64,000 nt of DNA from Pararge aegeria. Lineage: Eukaryota > Arthropoda > Insecta > Lepidoptera > Nymphalidae. Of the stretch, positions 24,724 to 34,802 are shown piece after piece. The notes under the pieces were generated by a model. That model was given only the letters and a program-made list of their open reading frames with translations, was not told the origin of the DNA and searched no databases. Location: assembly GCF_905163445.1 (NCBI RefSeq), contig NC_053194.1:12380921-12444920 (forward strand). The letters run 5' to 3'. Position 1 is the stretch's first letter; every line of letters starts with the position of its first letter. The position numbers were made by a program, and so were the translations under genes.

Positions 24724-24748
24724 CCTAACCTAACCTAACCTAACCTAA
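24724..24748 (-). repeat. Interstitial telomere-type repeat (TTAGG)5
   Basis: Five perfect CCTAA units in a row, which is TTAGG on the minus strand, the canonical insect telomere motif. Followed a few bases later by AAGTTAGG. The tract is internal and short, so it is an interstitial telomeric sequence and not a chromosome end. Confidence 0.85.
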
Positions 24749-24764
24749 CAAGTTAGGTCAGCTT

Positions 24765-25012
24765 CAGGAGAGGCCAAGTTTGGTACTACGGCACTCGAAC
24801 TCCGGTTTTCGAAGTTATGTGCATTTTAAGCAATTAAATATCACTTACTTTGGCGGTCAAGGCAACAATCGTGAGGAAACTTGAATACCTGGGAGCTATT
24901 GATAATGTTCTCAAAAGCATGTGAAGTCCTCCAATCCACACCTGGTCAGTATGGTGGGCTAGGGCCTAAGCCCAGTGCCCTATAATGGGTCTGCAACGGT
25001 TTAATAATGAAC
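24765..25012 (+). mobile_element. SINE-C copy
   Basis: AGTTATGTGCATTTTAAGCA, ATCACTTACTTTGGCGGTCA, AATCGTGAGGAAACTTG, AATGTTCTCAAAAGCATGTG and AATGGGTCTGCAACGG give the body through to the tail. The head is degenerate. Confidence 0.8.
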
Positions 25013-25771
25013 ATTTTGTGTATAGGTAAAGTTCACATATAAAATAAACATTGCAACATTAATTGAAATATCATTTTAATTTGGGATTAAAAGACTAACT
25101 TTGGGAATAGCATTAATATAAAACAAATGCTTAAAATAGATAATAATAAATGAAATCTTACAGCCCGAGGGCTGAGTTATGTTTTAAAATGTTGTAGGTT
25201 TTAAATAATATAAACACGAATCAGTAATAAATAAATTACATTTTGCTTGACAAAATTACGGTTACGAAAATACGAATATTTATTTTACCAATTTGACTAA
25301 CAATGCCACTTTTTAATACTTATCTTAAATGGTTGCCACTTGAGTATACAGATTTAATATTTGTATAGAGGTGAACATAGGTCAAGTTATGAGGTATTCA
25401 GTGATAAAAAAGAACTGTCAATTTTTTGCCCAGTACAAAGAAGCGCACAATAAAAGTGCCAATGCGTTCTTACAAACGAGAATTTATGTTCGATATATGC
25501 AAATGAGAGCTCAAACTCTACATCCACAGAGTAGCTATTCAACAGATTAAACATCACGCATTACTTGTTGACTAACAAATCCAATCTGGTGAAATACTTG
25601 CATAGTGGAAGCGTTCATATACCTATTATTAGTTAATTATTAACTGTGTGTGTGTTGCTACGTCTTAATTATTAGTTTACCCCATGCTAAGACCTCACAC
25701 TGTCACGTAAGGCCTACTATTTCGATAGACATAGAATAAATGTTACGAGGAATAAACGTTATTTATATGTT

Positions 25772-25941
25772 ACTAGCTGGCACAGCTAGTTATATAAAAA
25801 TAACGTTTGTAACTCGCGCTAACGTTTGTTAACCGGATTGTAACTCGCGGTGAATAAATCTGTACACCTAACCTAAATTTTTTATTGCAATTACGTATAG
25901 ATAATTGTTTATCGCGGGAAAAACTGCGGGGTGCAGCTAGT
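25772..25941. mobile_element. Helitron-like fragment with palindromic terminal junction
   Basis: Opens with ACTAGCTG, GCA, CAGCTAGT (25772-25790), two CTAG termini back to back. Closes with TATCGCGGGAAAAACTGCGG and CAGCTAGT (25934-25941). Non-coding. Confidence 0.55.
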
Positions 25942-26639
25942 ATAAAGCTAATTTCGGACATCCTTGCTATGGAAAAATATAGCTAGAGTTTATCAGCTCA
26001 TCATATAATTTTTTTTTACAAATCACTAGAGTACCATGCATTAAAATTAGCCCATTTATTCCAGGATATAATATTCTATTCCATATTTCAGTCACATTTT
26101 TTACGAAGTTTTTGTGTGAAAGTTTAACAAATATCGATATAAATTCCTTTAAGTTAAACCGTTTTTTTTTTATGGTAGCACGCACGACAGTTTAAAAACT
26201 ACCAATAAACGTGGTTATAAAGTCGGAATAGTTTGCAGTATTATGTCACAATTTAACGCAGAGCCACTTCCAATGACATATTATTTTGTGTTTTTCACTA
26301 AAAATCAATACCGACGGTATTATAAAAAATCCGGGGCTCCTCTGATATATCGACCTACTCTGTACGAACGCACATTGGCGGTAAAGATAATCCTGTCGAT
26401 ACGTTACGTGGCGTGTCAAATGTTTAATGATATTGAACGGGAATTTATACGCGGTTTGTTTTTGTAAATAAACTATTACAGGTAATTTCTCTTTTAAAAA
26501 TTTTTTTTGGAACTGTTGAATAATTAAAGTCACAGGCTAAGTGAATTTTGAAGGAGCCTCGAGCTTCGGCTTTTTGGATACAAAAAACCGGCCTTATACA
26601 ATTCCAGATAGGATAAGTGGCACGTGATGAGTACAAGTT
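25942..26639. other. Unassigned sequence with weak overlapping open frames
   Basis: Open frames on both strands (26243-26467 plus; 26246-26533 and 25967-26185 minus) show no recognisable domain. No repeat match inside the window was seen. Confidence 0.4.
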
Positions 26640-27116
26640 ACCTTCCGTACTTTTATAATAAATATGAAAATGTGTCTGTTTGATTGCTTGTTACTTATCT
26701 GATGCCAAACCACCAGCCACCAACCAACCAGAGATTCTACCCAAGTCTAACTATTCGATCGTGCGTAAGTTAACAACGATTTGTATAGAATCGAAAGGGC
26801 ACCATCTAGTGAAAATACTATTTTCCAATATTGTAACGAGACGTCAGATAGAAAATCTCACAACAACCACCCATTTTTTTATGAATTCGGACACATAACT
26901 ATCCTATGCATCCTCTAGAAGGACATAAGATACCTTTTATACCAGTTTTTTTTTTAAATAGCTTTCTCACTTATGCTCAGCTAAACCACTAATCCAATTT
27001 AGACAAAAATATGCGTTGTGGAGACTAACATACGATACTTAACAGCCGGGAGACGATATCCGCGGGATTTTTTTGATTAAAAACCAAGACGGACTAAGTC
27101 GCGAGAAACAGCTAGT
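26640..27116 (+). mobile_element. Helitron-like non-autonomous element
   Basis: Begins near TTTTATAATAAATATGAAAA with GTGTCTGTTTGATTGCTTGT and ends with GACTAAGTCGCGAGAAACAG and CTAGT (27112-27116), the same terminus type as at 8785. Any coding frame inside is incidental. Confidence 0.6.
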
Positions 27117-27394
27117 AACATAGCATATTGTACAAAATATTTAATAAAGTATAATCCATTTACCGAAAAATAACCAAGAATTACTTTTAAAGCAAAAGCG
27201 ATATAATAATTATTGCAAGCTTATATAAAAAAGGGGATAACAAACTCCCACCTTATTGTTTTCAACAATTTACTCTATCAAACAAATCCCTGGTAAAACA
27301 AATATTGGTTAGAAGCAGGCATTCATCCGCAGAAATCCACATTATAAATACAATGAGATTCAGCAAGAGCCTAGTACTATCTACAGATTGACTA

Positions 27395-27437
27395 CAGGCG
27401 AGGATCCCAAAGGGAGGGTTTGCCAATAATCACCACG
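27395..27437 (-). repeat. Rep-W fragment
   Basis: GGGTTTGCCAATAATCACCA and CGCTTGGCAGACGG are the reversed GCGTGGTGATTATGGGC block. Confidence 0.5.
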
Positions 27438-27444
27438 CTTGGCA

Positions 27445-27735
27445 GACGGATTCAAAATTCAAAAAATTCTAAATTTCTTTATTCATGTAGGCCTATCACA
27501 GGCACTTATGAAGAGTTCATACATATTTGTTTACATAATTGTAAGGGGATGGTGATAACTTCGTTCGCCAACTTTAATCTAAAGCTACGAGGGTTCCAAA
27601 CGCGTCCTGGTCTAAGAAGAGCCCACAACAAACTTAGCCGGGTATTTTTTTTTTTTTTATCACCATCTTCCAGTAAATTTATATTAAGCTAAGAAGCTAG
27701 AACAATTCACACCCAAGCTTTTTATCGTTTAAGTA
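27445..27735 (-). mobile_element. LINE-Y 3' end, inverted
   Basis: In sense: the end of ORF2 (AACGATAAAAAGCTTGGGTG), then the 3' UTR with GATGGTGATAA, an A-run, CCCGGCTAAGTTTGTTGTGG, GTTATCACCATC, TACATGAATAAAGAAATTT and a GAATTTT tail. The 5' arm of the UTR inverted repeat is at 27656-27667 and the 3' arm at 27548-27559 (window coordinates). 5'-truncated. Confidence 0.85.
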
Positions 27736-27888
27736 ATCCTTAATATTATAATAGGATTTTTCTCGTGGTGGTTATGGATGTGATTGGTTATGGTAGTAGT
27801 AGCACAAAGGACCCTGCTGCCCGTTCTCCTATAAGTTTGATATAAAGTGAGTAAGGGATGGTGACAAATGAACAACCAGAACATCTTT

Positions 27889-28025
27889 ACGTTGATTTAT
27901 AAAAGAGCGTCGTGCCATCTACCGTGACGGCATTCGGGCCACTGGACCAGACAAATCTTTATCAGATGCTGACGTTGATTTATAAGAGAGCGTTATGCCA
28001 TATGCCGTGACGGCATACGGGCCAC
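27889..28025 (+). repeat. 54-bp direct repeat (two units)
   Basis: Units at 27889-27942 and 27972-28025 start at ACGTTGATTTATAA and end at CGGGCCAC. Each contains CCGTGACGGCAT with a small palindrome (GCCGTGACGGC in unit 2). About 30 bp separates them. Confidence 0.85.
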
Positions 28026-28660
28026 CAATAGATATTTTACATGTAAAGTCTTAAGCAAGACTTCAATTTCAAACAGTTTCAATCGCCCCACAAGTCTTTT
28101 GTAAATACTTACCAACGCGCAGATAAGGCTAAGTACCTACCTATAGATAGTGTGGGAACTTAAACCGCATAAAAATATCTTAAGCCTCCGTGGCGCAAAG
28201 AGCTGCGGAATGCGGACAATTGTTTTAGCTGGTGATTCATCATTCACTGAGATTGTTGGATAGCAAGGTCGGTGTGAAACAACTGTGTCTTCGTGGTATA
28301 ACGCTTTATCGAGAAGTGACTGATGGGGGTGATGGCCATCTTTGTATAACTATGGCTTTCTAGTACAGCCTAATTGCTGGATGGATGGATGGGTGGAATC
28401 GGATTTTGAATTATAAGACGATATCTAAGAATCTAAACGTTCCTGAATGGTGATGTGAAAATTAAAAAGTAATAAGTGCTTCATTTTATTGAAAGGAAAG
28501 TTATGCCCCCTTTTTAGTTAAGGAGTTATCTTAATCTACTAACAATGTGGCCTATGACGTTGTAAGTGTACGAAAATCTACATTAGGCTTAATCTATGCA
28601 TGCCTAACAATAATCTACGCATAATCAGCAATGTTTATATGTAATAAACTCCCTTCACGA
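28026..28660. other. Unassigned sequence
   Basis: No gene recognised. A SINE-like CCTCCGTGGCGCAAAGAGCT at 28184 resembles a tRNA-type A box but lacks a body match elsewhere in the window. Confidence 0.4.
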
Positions 28661-28926
28661 CCTGCCTGATGCAGTAGTGAGCGCTGTGGCTTTAAGTTGA
28701 AAGTCCCGGGTTTGATCCCCGCCAGAGGAAATCTGGAAATTTATGATTTCTGAATTTTCTCTCATCTGATCTAAAGGCTTCGGCCGTGGCTAGTTACAAC
28801 CCTACCGATAAAGACGTGTCGCTAAGCGATTTAGCGTCCAGTACCATGTTGCGTAGAAACCTATTAGAGGTATGGGTTTAATATAACTGCCCTACCTTTA
28901 GCAAGATAGTCTGTTATCCGCTTAGC
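28661..28926 (+). mobile_element. SINE-B copy
   Basis: Head CCTGATGCAGTAGTGAGCG and a good B box in CGGGTTTGATCCCCG. Body GGCTTCGGCCGTGGCTAGTT, CCGATAAAGACGTGTCGCTA and TTGCGTAGAAACC. Its 3' end runs directly into the RTE relic at 28927. Confidence 0.85.
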
Positions 28927-29280
28927 CGCCAACAAGGTGGAACACATCAAGCTAGTTCCTGGGAGCTGTTAGAGCAGAACAAAGCGGCCCAGGACCGTCG
29001 ACTTTGGAACTCCCTACAAAAGGCCTAACAGAAGAGGATGTCAATCGGTTGATCGTCGATTTGCGCAGTGGGCAGCGATCCTACTTTCTGTCAAAGTAGG
29101 AAGAATAATATACATAAATACTTATAATATACAGATAAACACCCAGCAACTGGAAAAAATTTATATTCATTACATAAACATTTTCCAGTTGTGGGAATCG
29201 AACCCACGGCCTTTGACTTTGAAAGCAGGGTCACTGCCCACTGCGCCAGTCGGCGGTCGAATCGATGATGATGATGATTA
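28927..29280 (+). pseudogene. RTE 3'-end relic, split by a SINE-A insertion
   Basis: Compare with the intact element at about 37740-37884: AACAAGGTGGAACACATCAA, AGCGGCCCAGGACCG, TTGGAACTCCCTACAAAAGG and TCAATCGGTTGA (to about 29052). After the SINE-A insertion at 29053-29262, the GATGATGATGATGA tail resumes (29266-29280). The coding frame is decayed. Corresponds to the last 40 or so codons plus tail. Confidence 0.85.
29053..29262 (-). mobile_element. SINE-A insertion with an inverted duplicated head
   Basis: The main body is on the minus strand (AACATTTTCCAGTTGTGGGA, ATCGAACCCACGG, CCACTGCGCCAGTCGGCGGT). Its left end carries an extra SINE-A head in plus orientation (TTGCGCAGTGGGCAGCGATC, 29061-29090), joined through CCTACTTT and AAAGTAGG. 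It lacks the last part of its 3' body. Confidence 0.85.
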
Positions 29281-29849
29281 ATCCGCTTTAAGCTAAATGT
29301 TCAGTATTACCCCCCCACTTCCGTAAATCCGTTCTTGCTGCAAACATCACGCTATTACATACATTCTTATTGTTCCAAATAACAACCTATAAAAAATTGT
29401 TAGAACAAAAATCTTCATCTGCATAACACAAAAGGGAGAAAAAATCACATATTACCGAGATGTGCAATTTCGTCCGCAATTTGACCGAATGCAATTCCAA
29501 AATGCATTCTATCTTTGTCGTTTACTTGTTGTTCAATCACTAAAAGAAGCTTGTTTAATGGATTTCCAACATTACTGAGCAAATAATCGTACTGGACCTA
29601 TAAGGCCCATGTTACTGTAACTAAGAACGCTGCGGAACGAAATATTTTTTAACCTTAAAGTTGGGTAAGGTTTTTGATTTATACTCTACATAAAAAAGAA
29701 GGTATATAGATGTATCTGTTTTGATGGCGCAATCTGTAATGAGACTTGATTAAAAAGGTTGATTAAGGTTCAGTTTAATCCCTATATACTCGTACCTACC
29801 CCTTAGTTATATTAGTAATCATCATCAAGCATCACACAAGCGAGCTCAC
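29281..29849. other. Unassigned sequence
   Basis: No gene or repeat recognised. Confidence 0.4.
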
Positions 29850-30222
29850 AAGCGTCCACTGCTGTAAATAGGCCTTTCCAAGAGCGCGCCACCACACACG
29901 GTCTTTCGCCTTTCTCATCCAGCCGCTTCCAGACAACTTTTAAAGGGAATCTGTCCAGCGGGCTGGAGGTCGTCCCACACTGCGCTTACCGATTCGCGGT
30001 TTCCACTCCAAACGCGACTGCCCCATCGGCCATCGGTCCTACCACAGACATGACCCGCCCACTGCCACTTAAACTTGCTTGTCCTTTGATCTATGTCGGT
30101 GACAATGATTCACCTACGGATTTCGTCCCGAAGAGAGACTCCCAACATAGCTCGCTCCATATAATAGCGCGTTGCGCGACTTTAAATTTATGGATCAGGT
30201 CGACTGTCAGTGTCCACGTATG
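29850..30222 (-). pseudogene. RTE-clade C-terminal relic, second lineage
   Basis: On the minus strand the decayed translation follows the RTE C-terminus: WTLT, then MERAMLGVSLRD, KxKWQWAGH and a GKRSVGRP-like stretch, then TTACAGCAGTGGAC and a TGATG tail. It is less rich in AT than its flanks, as in the intact element. It differs enough from the 34656 element, with several frame breaks, to represent an older or separate RTE lineage. Confidence 0.85.
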
Positions 30223-30281
30223 TATTCGTGTTTGTTTTTTATTTTATTATACTAGTATGTACTAAAAGCGATAGAATAAAT

Positions 30282-30515
30282 GAGGGCCGATTGGCTCAGT
30301 GGGCAGCGAATCTGTTTTCTGCGTCCAAGTCCACTTATGTGTGATGATGAACATAAATGTTTTTCAGTGTGTGGGTGTTTATGTATATTATAAATATTTA
30401 TGTATATTATTCATAAAAACTTTCAGCAGCCATCTAAGTAACCATAAATAACCCCAGCTACGCTAACCTTGCGGCTCGGTGACGATGTGTGTATTGTCGT
30501 AGTATCTTTATTTAT
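30282..30515 (+). mobile_element. SINE-A copy
   Basis: GGCTCAGTGGGCAGCGAATC, CATAAATGTTTTTCAGTGTG, AACCCCAGCTACGCTAACC-like and GATGTGTGTATTGTCGTAGT. A region around the B box is altered or deleted. Confidence 0.85.
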
Positions 30516-31254
30516 TAAAAGAAAACCCTAAAATTGTATATAGAAGCTAATTTCACGGATTTAATTGGGGTTTGCGGTAATATTCTCCAATAGAAGGTAT
30601 ATAGTACTAACAGCCTGTTAGTTAAAGTCACAGTCAAGTTTGCTATATTTCTATATTATCCTATATTATGCTATATTTCTTAAAATTCTTGTAAATAAAA
30701 TATTTTTAATCAATCCTTAAATTCAATAAAACGACAACAAATTGATTCTAAGTCATAAAGATATAACTTTTAATTTATAGTCACGCATATATTATAGTCA
30801 ACAAAAATGTTTTTAAAAGCTTGGGGCCATATTTAAAGTTCAAGAAAATTTGATGTCTGGTAAAATAACTTGTCTTAGTCATAATCGCCCATTAAGTAAA
30901 ACAATCAATAAAAATATTTTCAATTTAAATACAGGGATCCATCAGGTGATATTAACTTAATTTATTTACAAATTAAAAAGCAAACTGTACAAACGCGTGA
31001 GTAACTATGCTGGAATTAATATTAATAATTGTATTTTTTAATGAATTATTTAATTTATTTTAATAATTATTATTGCTATGTAAATAGTAAAAATTATACA
31101 TTAAATGTATAATTTTTCAAGGTGTCAAGATAATATTATGGCTTAGAATTGTATTCACAATCATGCAATCACATTTTTTATGAATAACTTATACTTTTTT
31201 CAATCATAAAAATTGATATCTACTGAAAGCTTTCTTAGTCAGGATAATCTATTT
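30516..31254. other. Very AT-rich spacer with a hairpin
   Basis: No gene. Contains the perfect inverted repeat at 31089-31117 and several TTAAT/AATAAT tracts. Confidence 0.5.
31089..31117. repeat. 13-bp perfect inverted repeat
   Basis: AAAAATTATACAT, loop TAA, ATGTATAATTTTT. Purely AT except for one pair, so chance occurrence in AT-rich DNA is plausible. Confidence 0.8.
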
Positions 31255-31289
31255 ATAAATAAATAAATAAATAAATAATAAATATACTA

Positions 31290-31528
31290 CAACATTACAC
31301 ACATCGCCACCTAGCCCCAAAGTAAGCATAGCTTGTGTTATGAGTACTAAGATGACTGATGAATAATTATATGAATAATACACATAAATACTTATAATAT
31401 ACAGATAAACACCCAGACACTGAAAAACATTCATATGCATCACACAAACATTTTCCAGTTGTGGGAATCGAACCCACGGCCACGACTCAGAAAGCAGGTT
31501 CGCTGCCCACTGCGCCAGTCGGCCGTCA
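31290..31528 (-). mobile_element. SINE-A copy, near full length
   Basis: CACATCGCCACCTAGCCCCA, AAGATGACTGATGAATAATT, AAACACCCAGACACTGAAAA, GTTGTGGGAATCGAACCCAC (exact B-box complement) and CCACTGCGCCAGTCGGCCGT. Among the best preserved copies. An (AAAT)n tract at 31255-31276 is its tail. Confidence 0.92.
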
Positions 31529-32004
31529 TATTCATCTCGCGAAACTTTCAAGATAATAGTAAACAATATTCGTGAAACATATCTGATCTCTAAACAAATA
31601 TATTGTCTTAATACGTTTTGTATAAGTAGCCAATAAGAGATCACTTTTAGTGATAAGGTCAGCTTTTGCACGTGTCATTTTGATGTGTTTCTACTTGCTA
31701 TTGTTTATTTTTTTCTCTCAATACCTACTAACTGAACTGAACAAAAACCACTGTAACGTAACTACTTCAAATATTCTATCACCTATAGAAACCTAAATTT
31801 TTAGCTAGTAACGTAATGGTAATTTTTTATATCAATAAAATTAAGATTTAAATCTGAAATAATGGTATTTGTAAAGCAAGCTAGAAGAAATAACACTGCC
31901 AAGTGCCAAGTTGCTTTATCTGGAATAGGAGTTTACGTCTATGAGTAAAGTATCCGCGCAGCTTATATTATGCTTTAATATGAAATCTCGTTCTGTTAAC
32001 GGCC
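31529..32004. other. Unassigned AT-rich sequence
   Basis: No gene or repeat recognised. Confidence 0.4.
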
Positions 32005-32250
32005 TCGTGCCTTCAGCTTCCCTTTCTGCGGGACAGAGTTAGTCCCCAGCACGCACCATTATCTTTTCGAAGTTTTGTGAAGGAAATGCTAGTGAGTATA
32101 CCTGCATGGGTTAGTTCTATATAATATTCTCTAGGGCGTAAAGTCTAAATATCTACAAATGGCCAGCGTGGTAGACTACGACCTTTTCATTCTGAGAGGA
32201 GAACCGTGGTCTGTAGTGGACTGATAAGGGATTTTTAATGATGATGATGA
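32005..32250 (+). mobile_element. SINE-C copy, degenerate
   Basis: CTCGTGCCTTCAGCTTCCCT, GACAGAGTTAGTCCCCAGCA, CTTTTCGAAGTTTTGTG, GCGTGGTAGACTACGACC, GTGGACTGATAAGGG and an ATGATGATGATGAT tail. Confidence 0.75.
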
Positions 32251-32857
32251 TGATAATAAAAAAAAATTTCGTACCTCAGATAATGTGGATGAAATTAGGA
32301 AAATGTGCATAACTAGAAACTCCTTATGGATTAGACATAGTGATACAATTGTGCACAAAGAAGTACTTAAACACGCGCCATGGTAACTTGTGTTACGAGT
32401 GTCACAACCTTCCTTCGAACTCATTACAACAACGTGGAATTACTATAATCCTAGTTTTTATACAATCTTCGCGATACTTAAAAATTACTCTGCTAACTTA
32501 TAATAGTAAGCAGAATAGCGTGTTTGTTACAGTCCACTCCGCTACCCGCTCCGCTACCCGCGTCACTCGTGCCGCGTGAACATCAGAGCCCGCGGCCCCG
32601 ACGCAGTCACGACATGCCAGTCAGAAACCACCAATTTGTGGCCGCCCCGTGTTGGTTTTGTTGAAGCTAGCGTCTTCATACCTCCTTTTACACTTTTTGC
32701 CAACACGAATATATCTTACGATCTCAGTTTTACATACATACGAATAGGCACCACTCACTTTAATGTGTTTTATTTGTACGTGATGTTCTTTATAATTTAG
32801 AAATTCTTTTAGAGAATCTCTCAGCTTATTTTTTACTACTGAGTAATAACAGCATGA

Positions 32858-33080
32858 CTGTCCCATCGGTCTAGTGGTTAGCATGGTTAACTACGATCAC
32901 GAAGCCCTGAGTTCGAATCCCGTGTCAGCCCAAAAATTGTTAGGAGTTGTGGTTTAACTGCTCAAGAATTTTCAGTACTAGCCCGGAGTTAGAAATTTTC
33001 CAATGTCAACCCTCGAGCCTTAGAGAGCACGTTAAGCCGTCGGTCGGCTCCAGCAACAGCTTGTCCGACGAATACATTAA
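32858..33080 (+). mobile_element. SINE-E copy with Asp/Glu-tRNA-like head
   Basis: The head TCCCATCGGTCTAGTGGTTA and a perfect B box AGTTCGAATCC (32910-32920) look like a tRNA gene of the Asp/Glu type. However, the acceptor ends do not pair cleanly and a non-tRNA body follows (ACTAGCCCGGAGTTAG, TAAGCCGTCGGTCGGCTCCA). A related copy at 39978 shares head and the CAGCCCGGAATTTGG body, so this is a SINE and not a tRNA gene. Confidence 0.75.
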
Positions 33081-33739
33081 CTTGATTTTAAGCCCATCAA
33101 CCCACATTAGAACAATGTAAAGGTTCAGACTTCTTAATATCTCTCTCGTATGACAGAAGTGCCCTTTATTAACCATCATTAGCCAATGAATACGCCGAAG
33201 ATGATTTTGATAAATCTATAAATTAATACTAATAGTCTATACCTATCTTACCTTAGGTTCCGACATCTAAGTAGGCAAAGACGCATTAAAAAAAAATTCC
33301 ATGGATATAAATGAGGTCTTAGGGCAGAATAAAACGCACAAAAATTCTAAATAAATAGAATATTACAGATCTTGAGATATCGAAACGGTTACAGTTACAG
33401 ATTAATAATAAGAGTATATACTCTTGACTCACAACCGCAATTAATCCCATTGTATTACGATGATTCAAAGCCCTTTACAAAATAGATCTAACACCAATTC
33501 ACTAGTTCAAATAATTACTCAACTCAGATTAGCCGTAGCAATGATTTATTGATTTTATAGACGCAAGATTGTGCCCTGTTGTTCTATCAAAGGTTATTAA
33601 TTACTAGTGTACCTACAAGATAGCGAAAATTACCTAGCAAATAGAAAAAGCTATGCCTAGAGTATAATTTATGATTTGTACGAACAAATCAGAAATGAGG
33701 ATTTCCGTAGAAAACCTTCTGATTAGTTGTAGCTCTAGT
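33081..33739. other. Unassigned AT-rich sequence
   Basis: No gene or repeat recognised. Confidence 0.4.
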
Positions 33740-33862
33740 TTAGCAGATTTGAAACGTCAAGTCAGTCTGTTGGTAGTAGCTCTACCACCGGTTCGGAAGG
33801 CAGATTCAACCAAGAAGAAGCAAGCAAGAGATTCAGCAGATTGCTCTTTTCCAACGTTTCAC
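33740..33862 (-). mobile_element. LINE-X 3' UTR fragment
   Basis: TTGAAACGTCAAG, AGCTCTACCACCGGTTCGGA and GATTCAGCAGATTGCTCTTT are the reversed LINE-X UTR, with a short insertion or deletion around the AAGAAGAAGC stretch. Confidence 0.75.
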
Positions 33863-34335
33863 AATCTGTGGGTTCGATTCACAAAACTGAAAAATGTTTG
33901 CATTATTTACTTGAATGTTCTGTTTTTATTATATTTTGTATATGTTAATGTTGTTGTATACAAATAAAGAGTTTAATAATAATAATGTTTTTTAGTGTCT
34001 GGGTGTTTATCTGTATATTATAAGTGTTGATATTGTGTATTATTTATAAAAATATTCATCAGTCATCTTAGTAGATTCTGAACCTGAAATAATATTAAGT
34101 AAATAGTTCAATTTTGATTTGTAATGTTTTATTTTAATTCATTATTGATTTTTATTTATTTTGTTTCAAATCTGAGTGTTTTTAATATTTATTTTATTTT
34201 AATTGCGTTTATGGCTCCCCGACCGGAAATAAAATGCTTTTTTCTAAATTCGTAGTTACGAATAACACAGGCTACGCACCTACTTCGGAGCTAGATGACG
34301 ATGTGTGTATTGTCGTAATATATTAATTTATTTAT
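33863..34335 (+). mobile_element. SINE-A copy interrupted twice
   Basis: SINE-A sequence appears in three blocks in correct order: 33863-33910 (GTGGGTTCGATTCACAAAAC), 33984-34076 (TTTTTTAGTGTCTGGGTGTT, ATTCATCAGTCATCTTAGTA) and 34259-34335 (AATAACACAGGCTACGCACC, GATGATGTGTGTATTGTCG-like). Block 1 is broken by about 75 bp ending in AATAAAGAG and an AATAAT tail. Block 2 is broken by about 180 bp ending GGCTCCCCGACCGGAAATAA. Both look like retroelement 3' ends. Confidence 0.75.
34077..34258 (+). mobile_element. Retroelement 3'-end insertion within SINE-A
   Basis: AT-rich segment ending in TGGCTCCCCGACCGGAAATA and AAATGCTTTTTTC. An AATAAA signal close to the end suggests a LINE or other retroelement terminus. 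Family not identified, with no second copy in the window. Confidence 0.45.
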
Positions 34336-34589
34336 TTTTCTGTTTATCAATTACACTTAGTAGCTTGCAATACATTATAAATGCGCGCACAATTTGCACT
34401 AATACCCCGTTTCTTGTTTTAATCGTTATAAAACGCTCGAATGGCTCGCAAGCTTTTTATGTAATAACTGTAAAAACAGCAACTGACCTGTTAGATCCCA
34501 CAGTTTCCTGAGGGAAAGATATGCGTAGCCTTATTACTATACAATTTTGAAGAGTAAGTGTAAAAACTGCCTTATATAAAGGTACCTTT

Positions 34590-34643
34590 GTGCAACCCAC
34601 TCCGTTGGGGGAAACGGGGCAAACTATAGCCTTTAATCAGAGC
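34590..34643 (+). repeat. Rep-S, left part (split by the RTE insertion)
   Basis: GCAACCCACTCCGTTGGGGG and ACGGGGCAAACTATAGCC. With the RTE element removed, it continues straight into 37897-38062. The left limit is uncertain. Confidence 0.5.
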
Positions 34644-34655
34644 AACGCTTTGCAG
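34644..34655 (+). repeat. Target-site duplication, left copy
   Basis: AACGCTTTGCAG, identical to 37885-37896. Marks the 5' boundary of the RTE insertion. Confidence 0.9.
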
Positions 34656-34802
34656 AGGGGTGTAAGTGGGTGTGGCTAGTACCAGTCAGCCTCCCAAATT
34701 GCCAACCTCACCTGCACGTGGTGCACCCTGCCGTTTAACCGACGAGGCTCTGGCGACCGACAAGTGGCGGTATAACCACTTCGAATTGGCTAGGCTGAAC
34801 AA

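Noticed and set aside
24724..24748. True chromosome end
   Set aside because: Only five units, with ordinary interspersed repeats on both sides.
26243..26533. Overlapping open frames on both strands
   Set aside because: Opposed frames over the same bases with no domain suggest chance. A GT after CAG near 26480 is not enough to propose an exon.
31249..31671. 140-codon minus-strand open frame
   Set aside because: Largely a SINE-A copy read through, including its B-box region.
32858..32934. Possible tRNA gene (Asp/Glu-like A and B boxes)
   Set aside because: Acceptor ends do not pair cleanly, a SINE body follows directly, and a second copy with the same body is at 39978.
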